DNA of 64,000 nucleotides from Tardiphaga alba (GCF_018279705.1 NZ_CP036498.1:1691001-1755000); one strand, 5' to 3'; numbered from the stretch's first letter, positions 17,357 through 25,774 are shown. The notes: a model not told the origin generated them from the sequence alone. Made by a program: numbers and translations.

Positions 17357-18973
17357 TCAATGCTTCTGTCCATAAAGCACGGGAACCGCGGAGTCGACGA
17401 CCACCTCGACAAGGCTGACGCCCGCATGCTGCAAGCTATGCCGGAAAGCCTTTTCAAGTTCCGAAGATGTGCTGACGCGCGTGGCATGCGCGCCCAGTCC
17501 TTCGGCAATTTTGACGAAATCTAGTCCGGGCAGATCGAGACCGGGAACATTGCGCACCTGCATCACCTGGCTGAACGAGCGCATGGCGCCATAGCCGGAA
17601 TTGTTGATGACCACGATGGTGATCGGCAGTTTCCGCTGTGCCGCCGTCCACAGCGCCTGGATCGAATACATCGCCGAGCCGTCGCCGATCAGGCACACCG
17701 TGCGACGCCCGGGATGCGCGAGCGCGATGCCGACGGAGGCGGGCAGCGACCAGCCGAGGCCGCCGGAGGACATCGTGTAGAACGAATTGGCGCCGCGCAT
17801 CGGCAGATATTTATGTATCGCGGGCCGATGCGACGGCGCTTCCTCCACTAGCATCGCATCTGGCGGCATCGCCTGCGACAGCGTGTGCAAGAGGTAATCG
17901 ATCGGGATCGGATCGGCAGCCGCGGGCGCCGGCGGCAGCACGCGGCCCTTTGCGATGTTTCGTTGTGTGTCCGGCAGCAGCTCGCGCAGCATCGTCAACG
18001 CCGGTTTCATGGTGGCGATGATGCTGGTGCCGATCGGCGCGACTGCTGCTGAATCCGCATCGTCGGTGATCTGAAAGATCGTCGCGCCGCCATCGAAGAT
18101 CGCCGCATGGCCTTCCACATGAAAGGTAAAGACCGGCGCGCCGATGACGACGACGAGGTCGTATTCCTTCAACGCATCCGATAGCTGTGCAGGCGATGCA
18201 TGCAGGAAGCCGTGGAATTGCGGATGCCGCTCCGGGAAGCTGCAACGCGCGGAGAAGGGGGAGACCCATACGGCGGCTTTGATCTTCTCGGCGACGGCGA
18301 CCATCTCGTCCACACAGCCGGCGCGATCGATACCGGGGCCGACAATGAGGGCAGGGTGTTTGCTCGTCGAGAGTGCAGCGACAAGCTGCTGCATCGCCTC
18401 TGGCTCCGGCCCGATCGCGCGGCTGACATTGCGCGCATCGATCAACTGTGCCGGATGCGCCCAGTCGTCGATCGGCACGGAGACGAAGGTCGGCCCACAT
18501 GGCGGCTGCATGGCCACATAGTAAGCGCGCGCGATGGCTGCTGGCACGTCCTCCGCGCGGGCGGGCTCGACGCTGTATTTCACATAGGGCCGCGGAAATT
18601 CCGACGCGCGCTCGGCATAGAGAAACGCCTGCAGCGGCAGGATGCTGCGCGCCTGCTGCCCGGCCGTGATCACCATCGGCGTCTGGTTGCGATGCGCGGT
18701 GTAGATGTTGCCGAGCGCGTGTCCGACGCCAGCAGCGGAATGCAGATTGACGAAGGATGCATTGCGCGTCGCCTGCGCATAGCCATCGGCCATGCCGATG
18801 ACGGAAGCTTCCTGCAAGCCGAGGACGTAGTCGATATCGTCGGGCCAGTCGGACAGGAAGGGCAGTTCGGTGGAGCCGGGATTGCCGAAAACTTTGGTGA
18901 TGCCGAAGCCGCGGATCAGATTAAGCGTGGCGTCTTTGACGGTGGTGGTTTTGGATTTCGGAGTACGAGCCAA
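17357..18973 (-). CDS. mdlC: Benzoylformate decarboxylase-like ThDP-dependent enzyme
   Basis: The 538-residue protein follows the domain order of Pseudomonas putida benzoylformate decarboxylase: an N-terminal PYR domain with NPGSTELPF (Ser34), LQEASVIG (cofactor-activating Glu55) and NLHSAAG (His78); a middle domain with the GAPVFTFH histidine; and a C-terminal PP domain with the GDGSAMYS...NNSGYG ThDP motif. Ser34, His78 and the FH histidine correspond to catalytic Ser26, His70 and His281 of the P. putida enzyme. The expected reaction is decarboxylation of a 2-oxo acid such as benzoylformate to an aldehyde; substrate identity is inference. The start is a TTG with a GAGGAAAT ribosome-binding site that is part of a 13-bp inverted repeat. 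Confidence 0.82.
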   Translation of the reverse strand: MARTPKSKTTTVKDATLNLIRGFGITKVFGNPGSTELPFLSDWPDDIDYVLGLQEASVIGMADGYAQATRNASFVNLHSAAGVGHALGNIYTAHRNQTPMVITAGQQARSILPLQAFLYAERASEFPRPYVKYSVEPARAEDVPAAIARAYYVAMQPPCGPTFVSVPIDDWAHPAQLIDARNVSRAIGPEPEAMQQLVAALSTSKHPALIVGPGIDRAGCVDEMVAVAEKIKAAVWVSPFSARCSFPERHPQFHGFLHASPAQLSDALKEYDLVVVIGAPVFTFHVEGHAAIFDGGATIFQITDDADSAAVAPIGTSIIATMKPALTMLRELLPDTQRNIAKGRVLPPAPAAADPIPIDYLLHTLSQAMPPDAMLVEEAPSHRPAIHKYLPMRGANSFYTMSSGGLGWSLPASVGIALAHPGRRTVCLIGDGSAMYSIQALWTAAQRKLPITIVVINNSGYGAMRSFSQVMQVRNVPGLDLPGLDFVKIAEGLGAHATRVSTSSELEKAFRHSLQHAGVSLVEVVVDSAVPVLYGQKH

Positions 18974-18977
18974 GGCG

Positions 18978-19064
18978 ATTTCCTCACAGTGTCGGGCAGT
19001 GGGCTGCCGCGTGTTGTTGACTCATCAACTGCGAGAAACTGCGATGTGTCAACTGTGAGGAAAT
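18978..19064. promoter_or_regulatory. 13-bp inverted repeat flanking the mdlC-bisC promoter region
   Basis: ATTTCCTCACAGT (18978-18990) and its exact reverse complement ACTGTGAGGAAAT (19052-19064) are separated by 61 bases. The proximal arm contains the mdlC ribosome-binding site. The spacer holds further symmetric bases (GTTGACTCATCAAC and a later GTCAAC). This may be a paired operator for a looping regulator, a leader hairpin that sequesters the ribosome site, or an accidental inverted duplication. Confidence 0.5.
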
Positions 19065-19071
19065 GAGCGGA

Positions 19072-19236
19072 GCGGGGTCCCTCAAGCGGCGTAGCCGCGC
19101 AGCGGGGAGGGTGGCGCGAAGCGAGCGTTCAGCGAGCTTCGCGACGGGTGGGGTGCTTTCCCAAGCTCGACGTCACGTGGGGCACCCCCACCCCGGCCTT
19201 CGGCCGACCCTCCCCGCAAGGGGGAGGGTAAGAACG
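19072..19236. repeat. REP-doublet-like intergenic repeat
   Basis: The element ends in the hairpin ACCCTCCCC-GCAAG-GGGGAGGGT (19207-19229). It contains the complementary blocks GGGTGGGGTGC and GCACCCCCACCCC and starts with a degenerate GGGGAGGGT arm near 19110. It fills the gap between the upstream region of mdlC and the 3' end of the next minus-strand gene and is related to the elements at 14832, 21774 and 27112. Confidence 0.65.
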
Positions 19237-19248
19237 GAGCGCCTTCGC

Positions 19249-19641
19249 CTACTTCTTCTCAAATCCCGCGATCAGCCGCTCCAGCTGTTCGCGTTCTCCG
19301 TCCGCCTTCTCGCCGGGATCGAACAGCACATTGCGCAGCAGAAAATACTCCGTCTCGTCCTCGATCCGGTCGCGCTTCAGCACGCGTGCATAGGTCCGCG
19401 AGTAACGGCGGCGCAGTTCGGAGAGCGAGGGAATGTCGTGCAGCCGCAATTCGCTGTCGAATTTGGCGACTTCCATGGGCGTGAATTGCAGCGACATGTC
19501 CATGCAGTCGCTGATGGCGTCGCGCAATCCATCCTGCGCGAGCGCCTCGGTCAGCAGTCTTTCGGCAGGCCGGTATTTTCCCGCGAAGAAGGCGAGAAAG
19601 TCCTTCAATCTGGTGTCGTCGATGTTGGTCTGGTTCTGCAT
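19249..19641 (-). CDS. Conserved-type small cytoplasmic protein of unknown function (130 aa)
   Basis: The ATG at 19641 (MQNQTNIDDTRLKDFLAFF) is preferred because the open frame further upstream runs into a repeat element. The product is helical and charged, with FAGKYRPAERLL, an Asp/Met-rich SDCMDMSLQF segment and RRYSRTYARVLKRDRI. It has no signal peptide or membrane helix. I do not recognise the family. Repeats lie on both sides, so it is probably a single-gene transcript. Confidence 0.55.
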   Translation of the reverse strand: MQNQTNIDDTRLKDFLAFFAGKYRPAERLLTEALAQDGLRDAISDCMDMSLQFTPMEVAKFDSELRLHDIPSLSELRRRYSRTYARVLKRDRIEDETEYFLLRNVLFDPGEKADGEREQLERLIAGFEKK

Positions 19642-19651
19642 ATCAGTCGCC

Positions 19652-19793
19652 CTACACTCATCCCTCATGGTGAGGAGGCGCGAAGCGCCGTCTCGAACCA
19701 TGGCTGCGCACTCTTCACCATCCCAAGTGAATGGCTATGCCATTCACAACGAGACGCGCGCAAGAGCGCGCTCCTCAGGATGAGGGCGGAGTG
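19652..19793. repeat. Dispersed intergenic repeat (CATCCTGAGGAGCGC...CTCGAACCATGG type)
   Basis: Degenerate complementary blocks are visible: CTCATCCCTCATGGTGAGGAG with GGAGCGCGCTC...CCTCAGGATGAG, GGCGCGAAGCGCC as a local hairpin, GAATGGC / GCCATTC in the centre, and GTCTCGAACC against GAGACGCGCG. This arrangement matches a repeat commonly scattered through Bradyrhizobium-type genomes. It belongs to a different family from the CCCTCCCC elements. Confidence 0.6.
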
Positions 19794-19803
19794 AGTGGCA
19801 GGC

Positions 19804-20652
19804 CTACCAGCTCGCCGTCGCCTTCATGGTCGGCGCGCCCTTGTCATTGGCGGTCCAGACCTCGAGCCCATCCGCGGTCTCGTTCGCATTCACCGTGAAG
19901 TCGGCACCGTCGAACAGCGGTGACACGCCGCGATAGCTGAACTTGGCCGGGGCCTTGCCCTTCAGCTTCGCCGCGAACTCCACCAGCAGCGCGGCCTGCA
20001 GCGGGCCGTGGAAGACGAGGCCGGGATAGAATTCGACCTTGGTGACGTAGTCGCGATCGTAATGGATGCGGTGGCCGTTGAAAGTCAGCGCGCTGTAGCG
20101 GAACAGCAGCACGGGATCGGCGTAATGCGTTTCCTGACGCTGGGCGCTCGGCACGTCCTTCGGCGCGGGCGCCGGCGGCGCCATGCTGGTGGGCATGGCG
20201 CGATAGACGATGTCCTGTCGCTCGCGCACGGCGACGCCGCGCGGCGTGGTGATCACGTGTTCCACATTGACGAAACACAGCGTGCCGGTGGAGCCGGTCT
20301 TCACATTCACATCGAGGATCTTCGACGAGCGGGTCACGGTGTCGCCGACCTGCAGCGGTGCAATGAACTGCACCTCGCCGCCAGCCCACATGCGGCGCGG
20401 CAGCGGCACCGGCGGCAGGAAGCCGCCGCGGGCGGGATGGCCGTCGGTGCCGAGCTTGTCCATGGCAGCGACGGGCTGCGCCAGGCACCAATGCGTGGTG
20501 AAGGGGGCGATGTCGCCGGTCTTCGGCGTGCCAATGTCGAGAAACAGCGTGGCGCGCAGGCCCTTCACGAGCTGCGCGGTGATCACGTCGGAGGCCTCTT
20601 CGGTGCGGCCGATCCACTGCTTGAGATGATCGATGTCGAGTTGTTCGGTCAT
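19804..20652 (-). CDS. HTD2/MaoC-like (FAS1-like) hydroxyacyl-thioester dehydratase
   Basis: The 282-residue protein has the fused double hot-dog layout of mesaconyl-CoA hydratase/HTD2 proteins: an N-terminal half with RGGFLPPVPLPRRMWAGG and LQVGDTVTRSSKILDV, and a C-terminal MaoC-like half with LLFRYSALTFNGHRIHYDRDY, including the hydratase His/Asp region, and PGLVFHGPLQAALLVEF. Such enzymes add or remove water at an unsaturated or hydroxyacyl-CoA. Its AAGGAG ribosome-binding site overlaps the stop of the upstream CoA-transferase gene, which implies an operon and consecutive pathway steps. It is the last gene of the CYP153 cluster. Confidence 0.8.
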   Translation of the reverse strand: MTEQLDIDHLKQWIGRTEEASDVITAQLVKGLRATLFLDIGTPKTGDIAPFTTHWCLAQPVAAMDKLGTDGHPARGGFLPPVPLPRRMWAGGEVQFIAPLQVGDTVTRSSKILDVNVKTGSTGTLCFVNVEHVITTPRGVAVRERQDIVYRAMPTSMAPPAPAPKDVPSAQRQETHYADPVLLFRYSALTFNGHRIHYDRDYVTKVEFYPGLVFHGPLQAALLVEFAAKLKGKAPAKFSYRGVSPLFDGADFTVNANETADGLEVWTANDKGAPTMKATASW

Positions 20653-20661
20653 GTCAGCTCC

Positions 20662-21759
20662 TTACTTCTGTACGTCACCGATACCCGGCACCGCGCCATA
20701 GCTGTCGCGGTCCGCATCCATCCAGATCGCGCCGGGCGCGGGATAGGCGACGGGGCCGTTCGGGGTGTCCACGGTGATGCGGCGCAGATGCGGATGCTTT
20801 GACAGATCCGCCATCGTGTTCACTTCGGCAAAGGCGATGTCGGCATCGCTGAGACGCTTCAGCAACTCCTCACGGCTGAGCGAACCAAAGATGTCGCCGA
20901 CCACTTTGTCGGTGTAGTCGCGATTGTGCACGCGCTCGACATTGTTGACCATCTTCGCGTCGGTGGCGAGATCGGCATTGCCCAGCACTTTCGCGCATAG
21001 GATCTTCCATTCGCGCTCGCTCTGGATCGAAATGAGAATGCCCTTGCCTTCCTTCGAATTGAACACGCCATAGGGCGCGATGGAGGGATGCGCGAGGCCC
21101 ATGCGCTTCGGCTCCTTGCCGTTCTCGGCATTGAGCAGCGGCACGGTCAGCCAGTCGGCCATCACGTCGAACATGGAGATGCGGATATCGGCGCCTTCGC
21201 CGGATACGCTGCGTCCGATCAGCGCTTCGAGGATGGCGGCATGCGCGGCCGCACCTGTGGCGACATCGACGATGGAGACGCCGACGCGCGATGGGCCTTC
21301 CGGGCCGCCGGTGATGGAGGCGAGGCCGCTCTCCGCCTGGATCAAGAGGTCATAGGCCTTGCGATGCGCATAAGGGCCGGTGTCGCCATAGCCGGTGATG
21401 GTGGCGCAGATCAGCCGCGGATAATCCTTGCGCAGGCGCTCCAGCGTGAAGCCGAGCTTGTCCATGGAGCCGGGCTTGAGATTCTGGATCAGCACGTCGG
21501 CGGTAGCGATCAGCTCTTCGAGCTGCTTGCGGCCTTCCGGCGTGGAGAGATCGACCACGGCCGAATCCTTGCCGCGATTGAGCCAGACGAAATAGCTGCT
21601 CTGGCCCTTGGCCGCCGCGTCATAGCCCCTGGCGAAATCGCCTTCCGGGCGTTCGATCTTGATGACATGCGCGCCGGCATCGGCGAGGCGCGAACTGCAA
21701 TAGGGCGCCGCCACGGCCTGTTCGACAGCGACGACGGTGAGGCCTTTGAGCGGCAGCAT
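20662..21759 (-). CDS. CaiB/BaiF family CoA-transferase of the P450 cluster
   Basis: The 365-residue protein starts LPLKGLTVVAVEQAVAAPYCSSRLADAGAHVIKIERPEG-like (class III CoA-transferase N-terminus). It contains the NRGKDSAVVDL and YDLLIQAESGLASITG segments typical of succinyl-CoA:dicarboxylate/mesaconate-type members. It should transfer CoA to an organic acid for downstream hydration or cleavage. It lies nine bases before the dehydratase gene. It is separated from the upstream acyl-CoA dehydrogenase gene by 153 bases holding a paired-hairpin repeat, which could attenuate the operon. Confidence 0.83.
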   Translation of the reverse strand: MLPLKGLTVVAVEQAVAAPYCSSRLADAGAHVIKIERPEGDFARGYDAAAKGQSSYFVWLNRGKDSAVVDLSTPEGRKQLEELIATADVLIQNLKPGSMDKLGFTLERLRKDYPRLICATITGYGDTGPYAHRKAYDLLIQAESGLASITGGPEGPSRVGVSIVDVATGAAAHAAILEALIGRSVSGEGADIRISMFDVMADWLTVPLLNAENGKEPKRMGLAHPSIAPYGVFNSKEGKGILISIQSEREWKILCAKVLGNADLATDAKMVNNVERVHNRDYTDKVVGDIFGSLSREELLKRLSDADIAFAEVNTMADLSKHPHLRRITVDTPNGPVAYPAPGAIWMDADRDSYGAVPGIGDVQK

Positions 21760-21773
21760 GATGTTCTCCGGTT

Positions 21774-21904
21774 CACCTCTCCCCTCCGGGGAGAGGTCGC
21801 GCGCACTTGCGCGCGGGTGAGGGGGCTTGGTGACGGAGCGTGTGGCGCCCCCTCACCCGGCTTGCTTCGCAATCCGACCTCTCCCCAGTGGGGAGAGGTG
21901 AAGG
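21774..21904. repeat. REP-doublet-like repeat with two identical hairpins, inside the catabolic cluster
   Basis: ACCTCTCCCC-TCC-GGGGAGAGGT (21775-21797) and ACCTCTCCCC-AGT-GGGGAGAGGT (21877-21899) flank a core of about 80 bases with its own complementary blocks (GGGTGAGGGGGC and GCCCCCTCACCC). It sits between the acyl-CoA dehydrogenase and CoA-transferase genes, both on the minus strand, so it is within a probable transcript. Confidence 0.8.
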
Positions 21905-21912
21905 AGGAAAGC

Positions 21913-23088
21913 TCAATAAGACCGCGGCATTCCGAGCACGTGCTCTGCCACAAACGACAGGATCAAATTCGTCGAGATCGGCGCCACCTGATACAGCCGC
22001 GTCTCGCGGAATTTTCGCTCGACATCGTATTCTTCAGCAAAACCAAAACCACCATGCGTTTGAATGCACGCATTGGCCGCTTCGAAGGATGCATCGGCCG
22101 CGAGCATCTTGGCCATATTGGCCTCGGCGCCGCAGTCGAGGCCCGCTTCGTACTTGCGGGTGGCTTCCTTCACCATCAGCTCGGCCGCGCGCATCGATGC
22201 ATAGGCCTTGGCGATGGGGAACTGGATGCCCTGGTTCTGGCCGATCGGCCGGCCGAACACATGGCGTTCCTTGGCATAGGCGGAGGCCTTGGCGATGAAC
22301 CACTTGGCGTCGCCCACGCATTCGGCGGCGATCAGGATGCGTTCGGCATTCATGCCGGAGAGGATGTAGCGGAAGCCCTTGCCCTCTTCGCCGATGAGAT
22401 TTTCTTTCGGCACCTTCATGTCGGTGAAGAACACTTCGGTGGTCGCATGATTCATCATCGTGCGGATCGGGCGGATTTCGAGACCCTTCTTCTTGGCCTC
22501 CTTCATGTCCACCAGGAACACCGAGAGGCCGTCGGTGCGCTTGGCGGCCTGTTCCTTCGGCGTGGTGCGCGCGAGCAGCACCATGAGATCGGAATATTCG
22601 GCGCGGCTGGTCCAGATCTTCTGGCCGTTGACGATGTAGTCGCCGTTGTCGTCCTTCTTGGCGACTGTCTTCAGCGACGAGGTGTCGGTGCCCGAGGTCG
22701 GCTCGGTCACGCCAAACGCCTGCAGCCGCACTTCGCCCGAGGCGATCTTCGGCAGCCACTTGGCCTTCTGCTCGTCATTGCCATGACGCAGCACGGTGCC
22801 CATCGTGTACATCTGGGCGTGGCAGCCGCCGCCATTGCAGCCGGCGCGCTGGATCTCTTCGAGGATTGCTGCGGCCGCAGAGAGCTTGAGGCCCGAGCCG
22901 CCGAACTCTTCCGGAATGAGAACCGAGAGATATCCGGCTTCCGTCAGCGCATCGACGAACGCCTTCGGATAGGCCATCTCGCGATCGAGCTTGCGCCAGT
23001 ATTCGCCGGGAAACTGTGCACACAGTTTTGCGACGGCGTCGCGGATGTCATGATACTCGTCTTGTTCCGCGGCTGCATGTTTCGTCAA
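21913..23088 (-). CDS. Acyl-CoA dehydrogenase of the P450 cluster
   Basis: This is a 391-residue FAD enzyme. It has the family signatures QAFGVTEPTSGTDTSSL, KIWTSRAEYSDLMVLLART, RIGPIRTMMNHATTEVFF-like beta-domain motifs, and a C-terminal helical domain ending ETRLYQVAPISTNLIL. I place the start at a TTG (LTKHAAAEQDEYHD) because the open frame upstream overlaps the end of the P450 gene and is not family-like; an ATG further in would remove conserved sequence. It lies 44 bases after the CYP153 gene. The substrate is unknown, and it would oxidise an acyl-CoA derived from the hydroxylated product. Confidence 0.8.
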   Translation of the reverse strand: MTKHAAAEQDEYHDIRDAVAKLCAQFPGEYWRKLDREMAYPKAFVDALTEAGYLSVLIPEEFGGSGLKLSAAAAILEEIQRAGCNGGGCHAQMYTMGTVLRHGNDEQKAKWLPKIASGEVRLQAFGVTEPTSGTDTSSLKTVAKKDDNGDYIVNGQKIWTSRAEYSDLMVLLARTTPKEQAAKRTDGLSVFLVDMKEAKKKGLEIRPIRTMMNHATTEVFFTDMKVPKENLIGEEGKGFRYILSGMNAERILIAAECVGDAKWFIAKASAYAKERHVFGRPIGQNQGIQFPIAKAYASMRAAELMVKEATRKYEAGLDCGAEANMAKMLAADASFEAANACIQTHGGFGFAEEYDVERKFRETRLYQVAPISTNLILSFVAEHVLGMPRSY

Positions 23089-23132
23089 GGAATTGGCTTC
23101 TCTTCTTGAGGGGAAATTGACGTAATACCGGA

Positions 23133-24404
23133 CTACGAAATCCTGACAGGAAGATGCTCGTAGCCTTTGACGAAGCTCGAATACACGCGCTTGGGTTCCC
23201 CCACAACTTCGATGTTTTCGAACCGTTTCAGTATTTCCTCCCAAACGATCTTCAATTGCAACTCCGCCAGGCGCATGCCCACGCAGCGGTGTATGCCGAA
23301 ACCGAATGACAGGTGAATCTTCGGCCGTTTGCGGTCGATGATGAACTCGTTCGGCCGCTCGATCACCTCGTCGTCGCGGTTGCCGGAAACATACCACATC
23401 ACCACGCGATCGCCCTTGCGGATGGTCTTCGAACCAATCTGGGCGTCATGCAAAGCGGTGCGCCGCATATGCGCCAGCGGCGTCTGCCAGCGGATCACTT
23501 CGGGCACCATAGTCTCGATCAGCGCCGGATTGTCGCGCAGCTTCTGATATTGGTCAGGATTCTCGTTCAGCGCGAGCACCGAGCCGGTCATCGTGTTGCG
23601 GGTGGTATCGTTGCCGCCGACGATGAGCAGGATGATATTGCCCATCAGCGTATCGGGATCCATGAAGCGCGTGGCGTCGCTATGCGCCATCATCGAGATC
23701 AGGTCATTCCGCGGGTCGGAATTGACGCGCTCGTTCCAGAGTTTCTGGAAATAGGCGGCGCATTCGTCCATCTCGCGGCGGCGCTCGTCCTCCGATGACA
23801 CGATGCCGCTCTTGGGCAGCGCCGTGGAGACATCCGACCAGCGCGTCAGCTTGCGGCGTTCGTCCCACGGGAAGTCGAACAGGGTCGCCAGCATCTGCGT
23901 GGTGAGCTCGACCGAGACGCGATCGACCCAATCAAAAGTCTCGTTGCGCGGCAAGCCGTCCAGCACCTTGCAGACGCGGCCGCGGATCAAGGTTGCGAGT
24001 TCGTCGAGATGTTCGGGCGTGAACATCGGCGTCACGGTCTTGCGCTGCCGGCTGTGGTTCGGCTCGTCCATGGCGATGAAGCTCGGCCAGTCATAGCCCA
24101 CCGGCACGTCGCGGATGGCGATGCCGCCATGCTTCACATCTGACGAGAAGATGCCGTGATTGGTGTCCACATGCATGATGTCGTTGTATTTGGTGATCGA
24201 CCAATAGGGCTCGATCGGCGCATTGGTGCAGTAATGCACCGGCTCTTCCGCGCGCAGCCGCTCGAAGAACGGCCACAGCGTGTCGGTGGCAAACAGTTTT
24301 GGTGCGCCGGGGTGAAAGTCCTTCAACGGCATCGAATAAGCGAGCTCGCGCGCGATGCGGTCGCGAGTCGCCTTGTCGGGGTCGATACGGTTCTGGATAT
24401 TCAT
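23133..24404 (-). CDS. Cytochrome P450, CYP153 family
   Basis: The 423-residue protein has the I-helix IVGGNDTTRNTMTG, the ExxR-containing EVIRWQTPLAHMRRTA neighbourhood and the heme loop FGFGIHRCVG with its cysteine ligand. These features and the C-terminal SSFVKGYEHLPVRIS are those of CYP153 terminal alkane/fatty-acid hydroxylases. No signal or membrane anchor is present. It follows a frameshifted paralogue by 33 bases and precedes the acyl-CoA dehydrogenase gene. No ferredoxin or ferredoxin reductase gene is beside it, so electrons must come from partners encoded elsewhere. The actual substrate (alkane, terpene or acid) is not decided by sequence. Confidence 0.88.
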   Translation of the reverse strand: MNIQNRIDPDKATRDRIARELAYSMPLKDFHPGAPKLFATDTLWPFFERLRAEEPVHYCTNAPIEPYWSITKYNDIMHVDTNHGIFSSDVKHGGIAIRDVPVGYDWPSFIAMDEPNHSRQRKTVTPMFTPEHLDELATLIRGRVCKVLDGLPRNETFDWVDRVSVELTTQMLATLFDFPWDERRKLTRWSDVSTALPKSGIVSSEDERRREMDECAAYFQKLWNERVNSDPRNDLISMMAHSDATRFMDPDTLMGNIILLIVGGNDTTRNTMTGSVLALNENPDQYQKLRDNPALIETMVPEVIRWQTPLAHMRRTALHDAQIGSKTIRKGDRVVMWYVSGNRDDEVIERPNEFIIDRKRPKIHLSFGFGIHRCVGMRLAELQLKIVWEEILKRFENIEVVGEPKRVYSSFVKGYEHLPVRIS

Positions 24405-24437
24405 GGCGTTTGCTCTTTCGATAATATGCGGTGTCGA

Positions 24438-25696
24438 TCAGTGGATACGGACGGGCAGCGTCTCGTAGCCCTTCACGAATGACGAAAAGACCCGGTGGGG
24501 TTCGTCCACGACTTCGATCCGCTCGAAGCGCTTCATGATTTCTTCCCACACGATCTTCAATTGCAGTTCGGCTAGGCGCAGGCCCACGCAGCGGTGGATG
24601 CCGAAGCCAAAGGAGAGGTGGCGGTTCGGCCGCTCGCGATCGATGATGAACTCATCCGGCCGCTCGATCATCTCGTCGTCGCGATTGCCGGAGACGTACC
24701 ACATGACGACCTTGTCGCCCTTCTTGATCAGCTTGCCGCCGAGTTCGGTATCGGCCACCGCTGTGCGGCGCATATGCGCGAGCGGCGTCTGCCAGCGAAT
24801 GATCTCCGGCACCATGCTGTCGATCAGCGCCGGATTGGCGCGTAGCTTGTCATACTGTGCGGGAAACCGGTTCAGCGCATAGACGCCGCCGGACATGGAA
24901 TTGCGCGTGGTGTCGTTGCCACCGACGATCAGCAGGATGATGTTGCCGAGGAAATTCTCGGGGTCGAGATTCCGTGTTGCATCGCTATGCGCCATCATCG
25001 ACAGCAGGTCGCTCTTTGGCGGCGCGTTCATGCGTTCCTGGAACAGCTTGCCGAAATACTCGCCGCATTCGCGCAGCTCCTTCTGCCGCTGCAGCTCGGC
25101 CTCCGGCGTCTGCGGCAGCATGGTGGCGACGTCGGACCAGTGCGTCAGCTTGCGGCGTTCTTCCCAGGGAAAATCGAACAAGGTGGCCAGCATCTGCGTG
25201 GTCAGTTCGATCGACACGCGATCGACCCAGTCGAAGGTCTCGTTGCGGGGCAGGGCATCGAGCACCTCCGCGGTGCGGGAGCGGATCAACCCGGCGAGTT
25301 CGTCCATGTAGTTGGGCGCGAACATCGGCGCCACCGTCTTGCGCTGGGCGGAGTGGTGTGGCGGATCGGTGGCGATGAACATCGGCCGGCGAAACTGCAC
25401 GCCGGCATCGCGAATGGTGATGCCGCCGAACGAGGCGGCGGACGAGAACTCCGCATGATTGATCTCCACGGCCATGATGTCGTTATATTTGGTCACCGAC
25501 CAATACGGGCCGAACATGCTGTGCGGCAGTAATGCACGGGGTCTTCCCGGCGCAGCCGCTCGAAATAGGGCCAGAACGTATCGTCACGAAACAGTTCGGG
25601 ATTGCCGGGATCGAATTGATCGAGCGGCGTCGCATAAGCGGTATCGCGGGCGCGGCGCTGGCGGAGCGCGTGGTCCGATTCAATTGTCCCGTGCAT
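24438..25696 (-). pseudogene. Second CYP153 cytochrome P450 gene, interrupted by a single-base frameshift
   Basis: The N-terminal 60 codons read from an ATG at 25696 (good GGGGGATT ribosome site) up to REDPVHYCRTA. The rest reads in another frame from MFGPYWSVTKYNDIM at 25517 to the stop at 24438. The two frames join seamlessly if one base is added around 25518-25525, giving HYC-RTA-MFGPYW as in intact CYP153s. Everything downstream is intact, including IVGGNDTTRN and FGFGIHRCVG, with no further stops. It is either a very recent pseudogene or a sequencing/assembly error. As encoded it would not give full-length enzyme, though an internal ATG exists at the joint. Confidence 0.85.
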
Positions 25697-25758
25697 GACA
25701 ATCCCCCGGTTTCGTTTCGTCCCTGATGCGCACCGTGTTGCGTTCCGGTGGCTTTATT

Positions 25759-25774
25759 GCGTCTAATTAGACGC
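25759..25774. promoter_or_regulatory. Perfect 16-bp palindrome between the P450 cluster and ivd: candidate operator
   Basis: GCGTCTAATTAGACGC is fully self-complementary and is flanked by a further inverted pair (CGTTCC at 25741 and GGAACG at 25776). It lies 63 bases before the P450 start and 143 before the isovaleryl-CoA dehydrogenase start, in the only divergent gap of the cluster. Size and symmetry fit a TetR- or MarR-type regulator. No regulator gene is adjacent. Confidence 0.55.

Noticed and set aside
21088..23109. 673-codon plus-strand frame across the CoA-transferase and acyl-CoA dehydrogenase genes
   Set aside because: It spans two recognised antisense genes and a repeat element, so it is an artefact of high GC.
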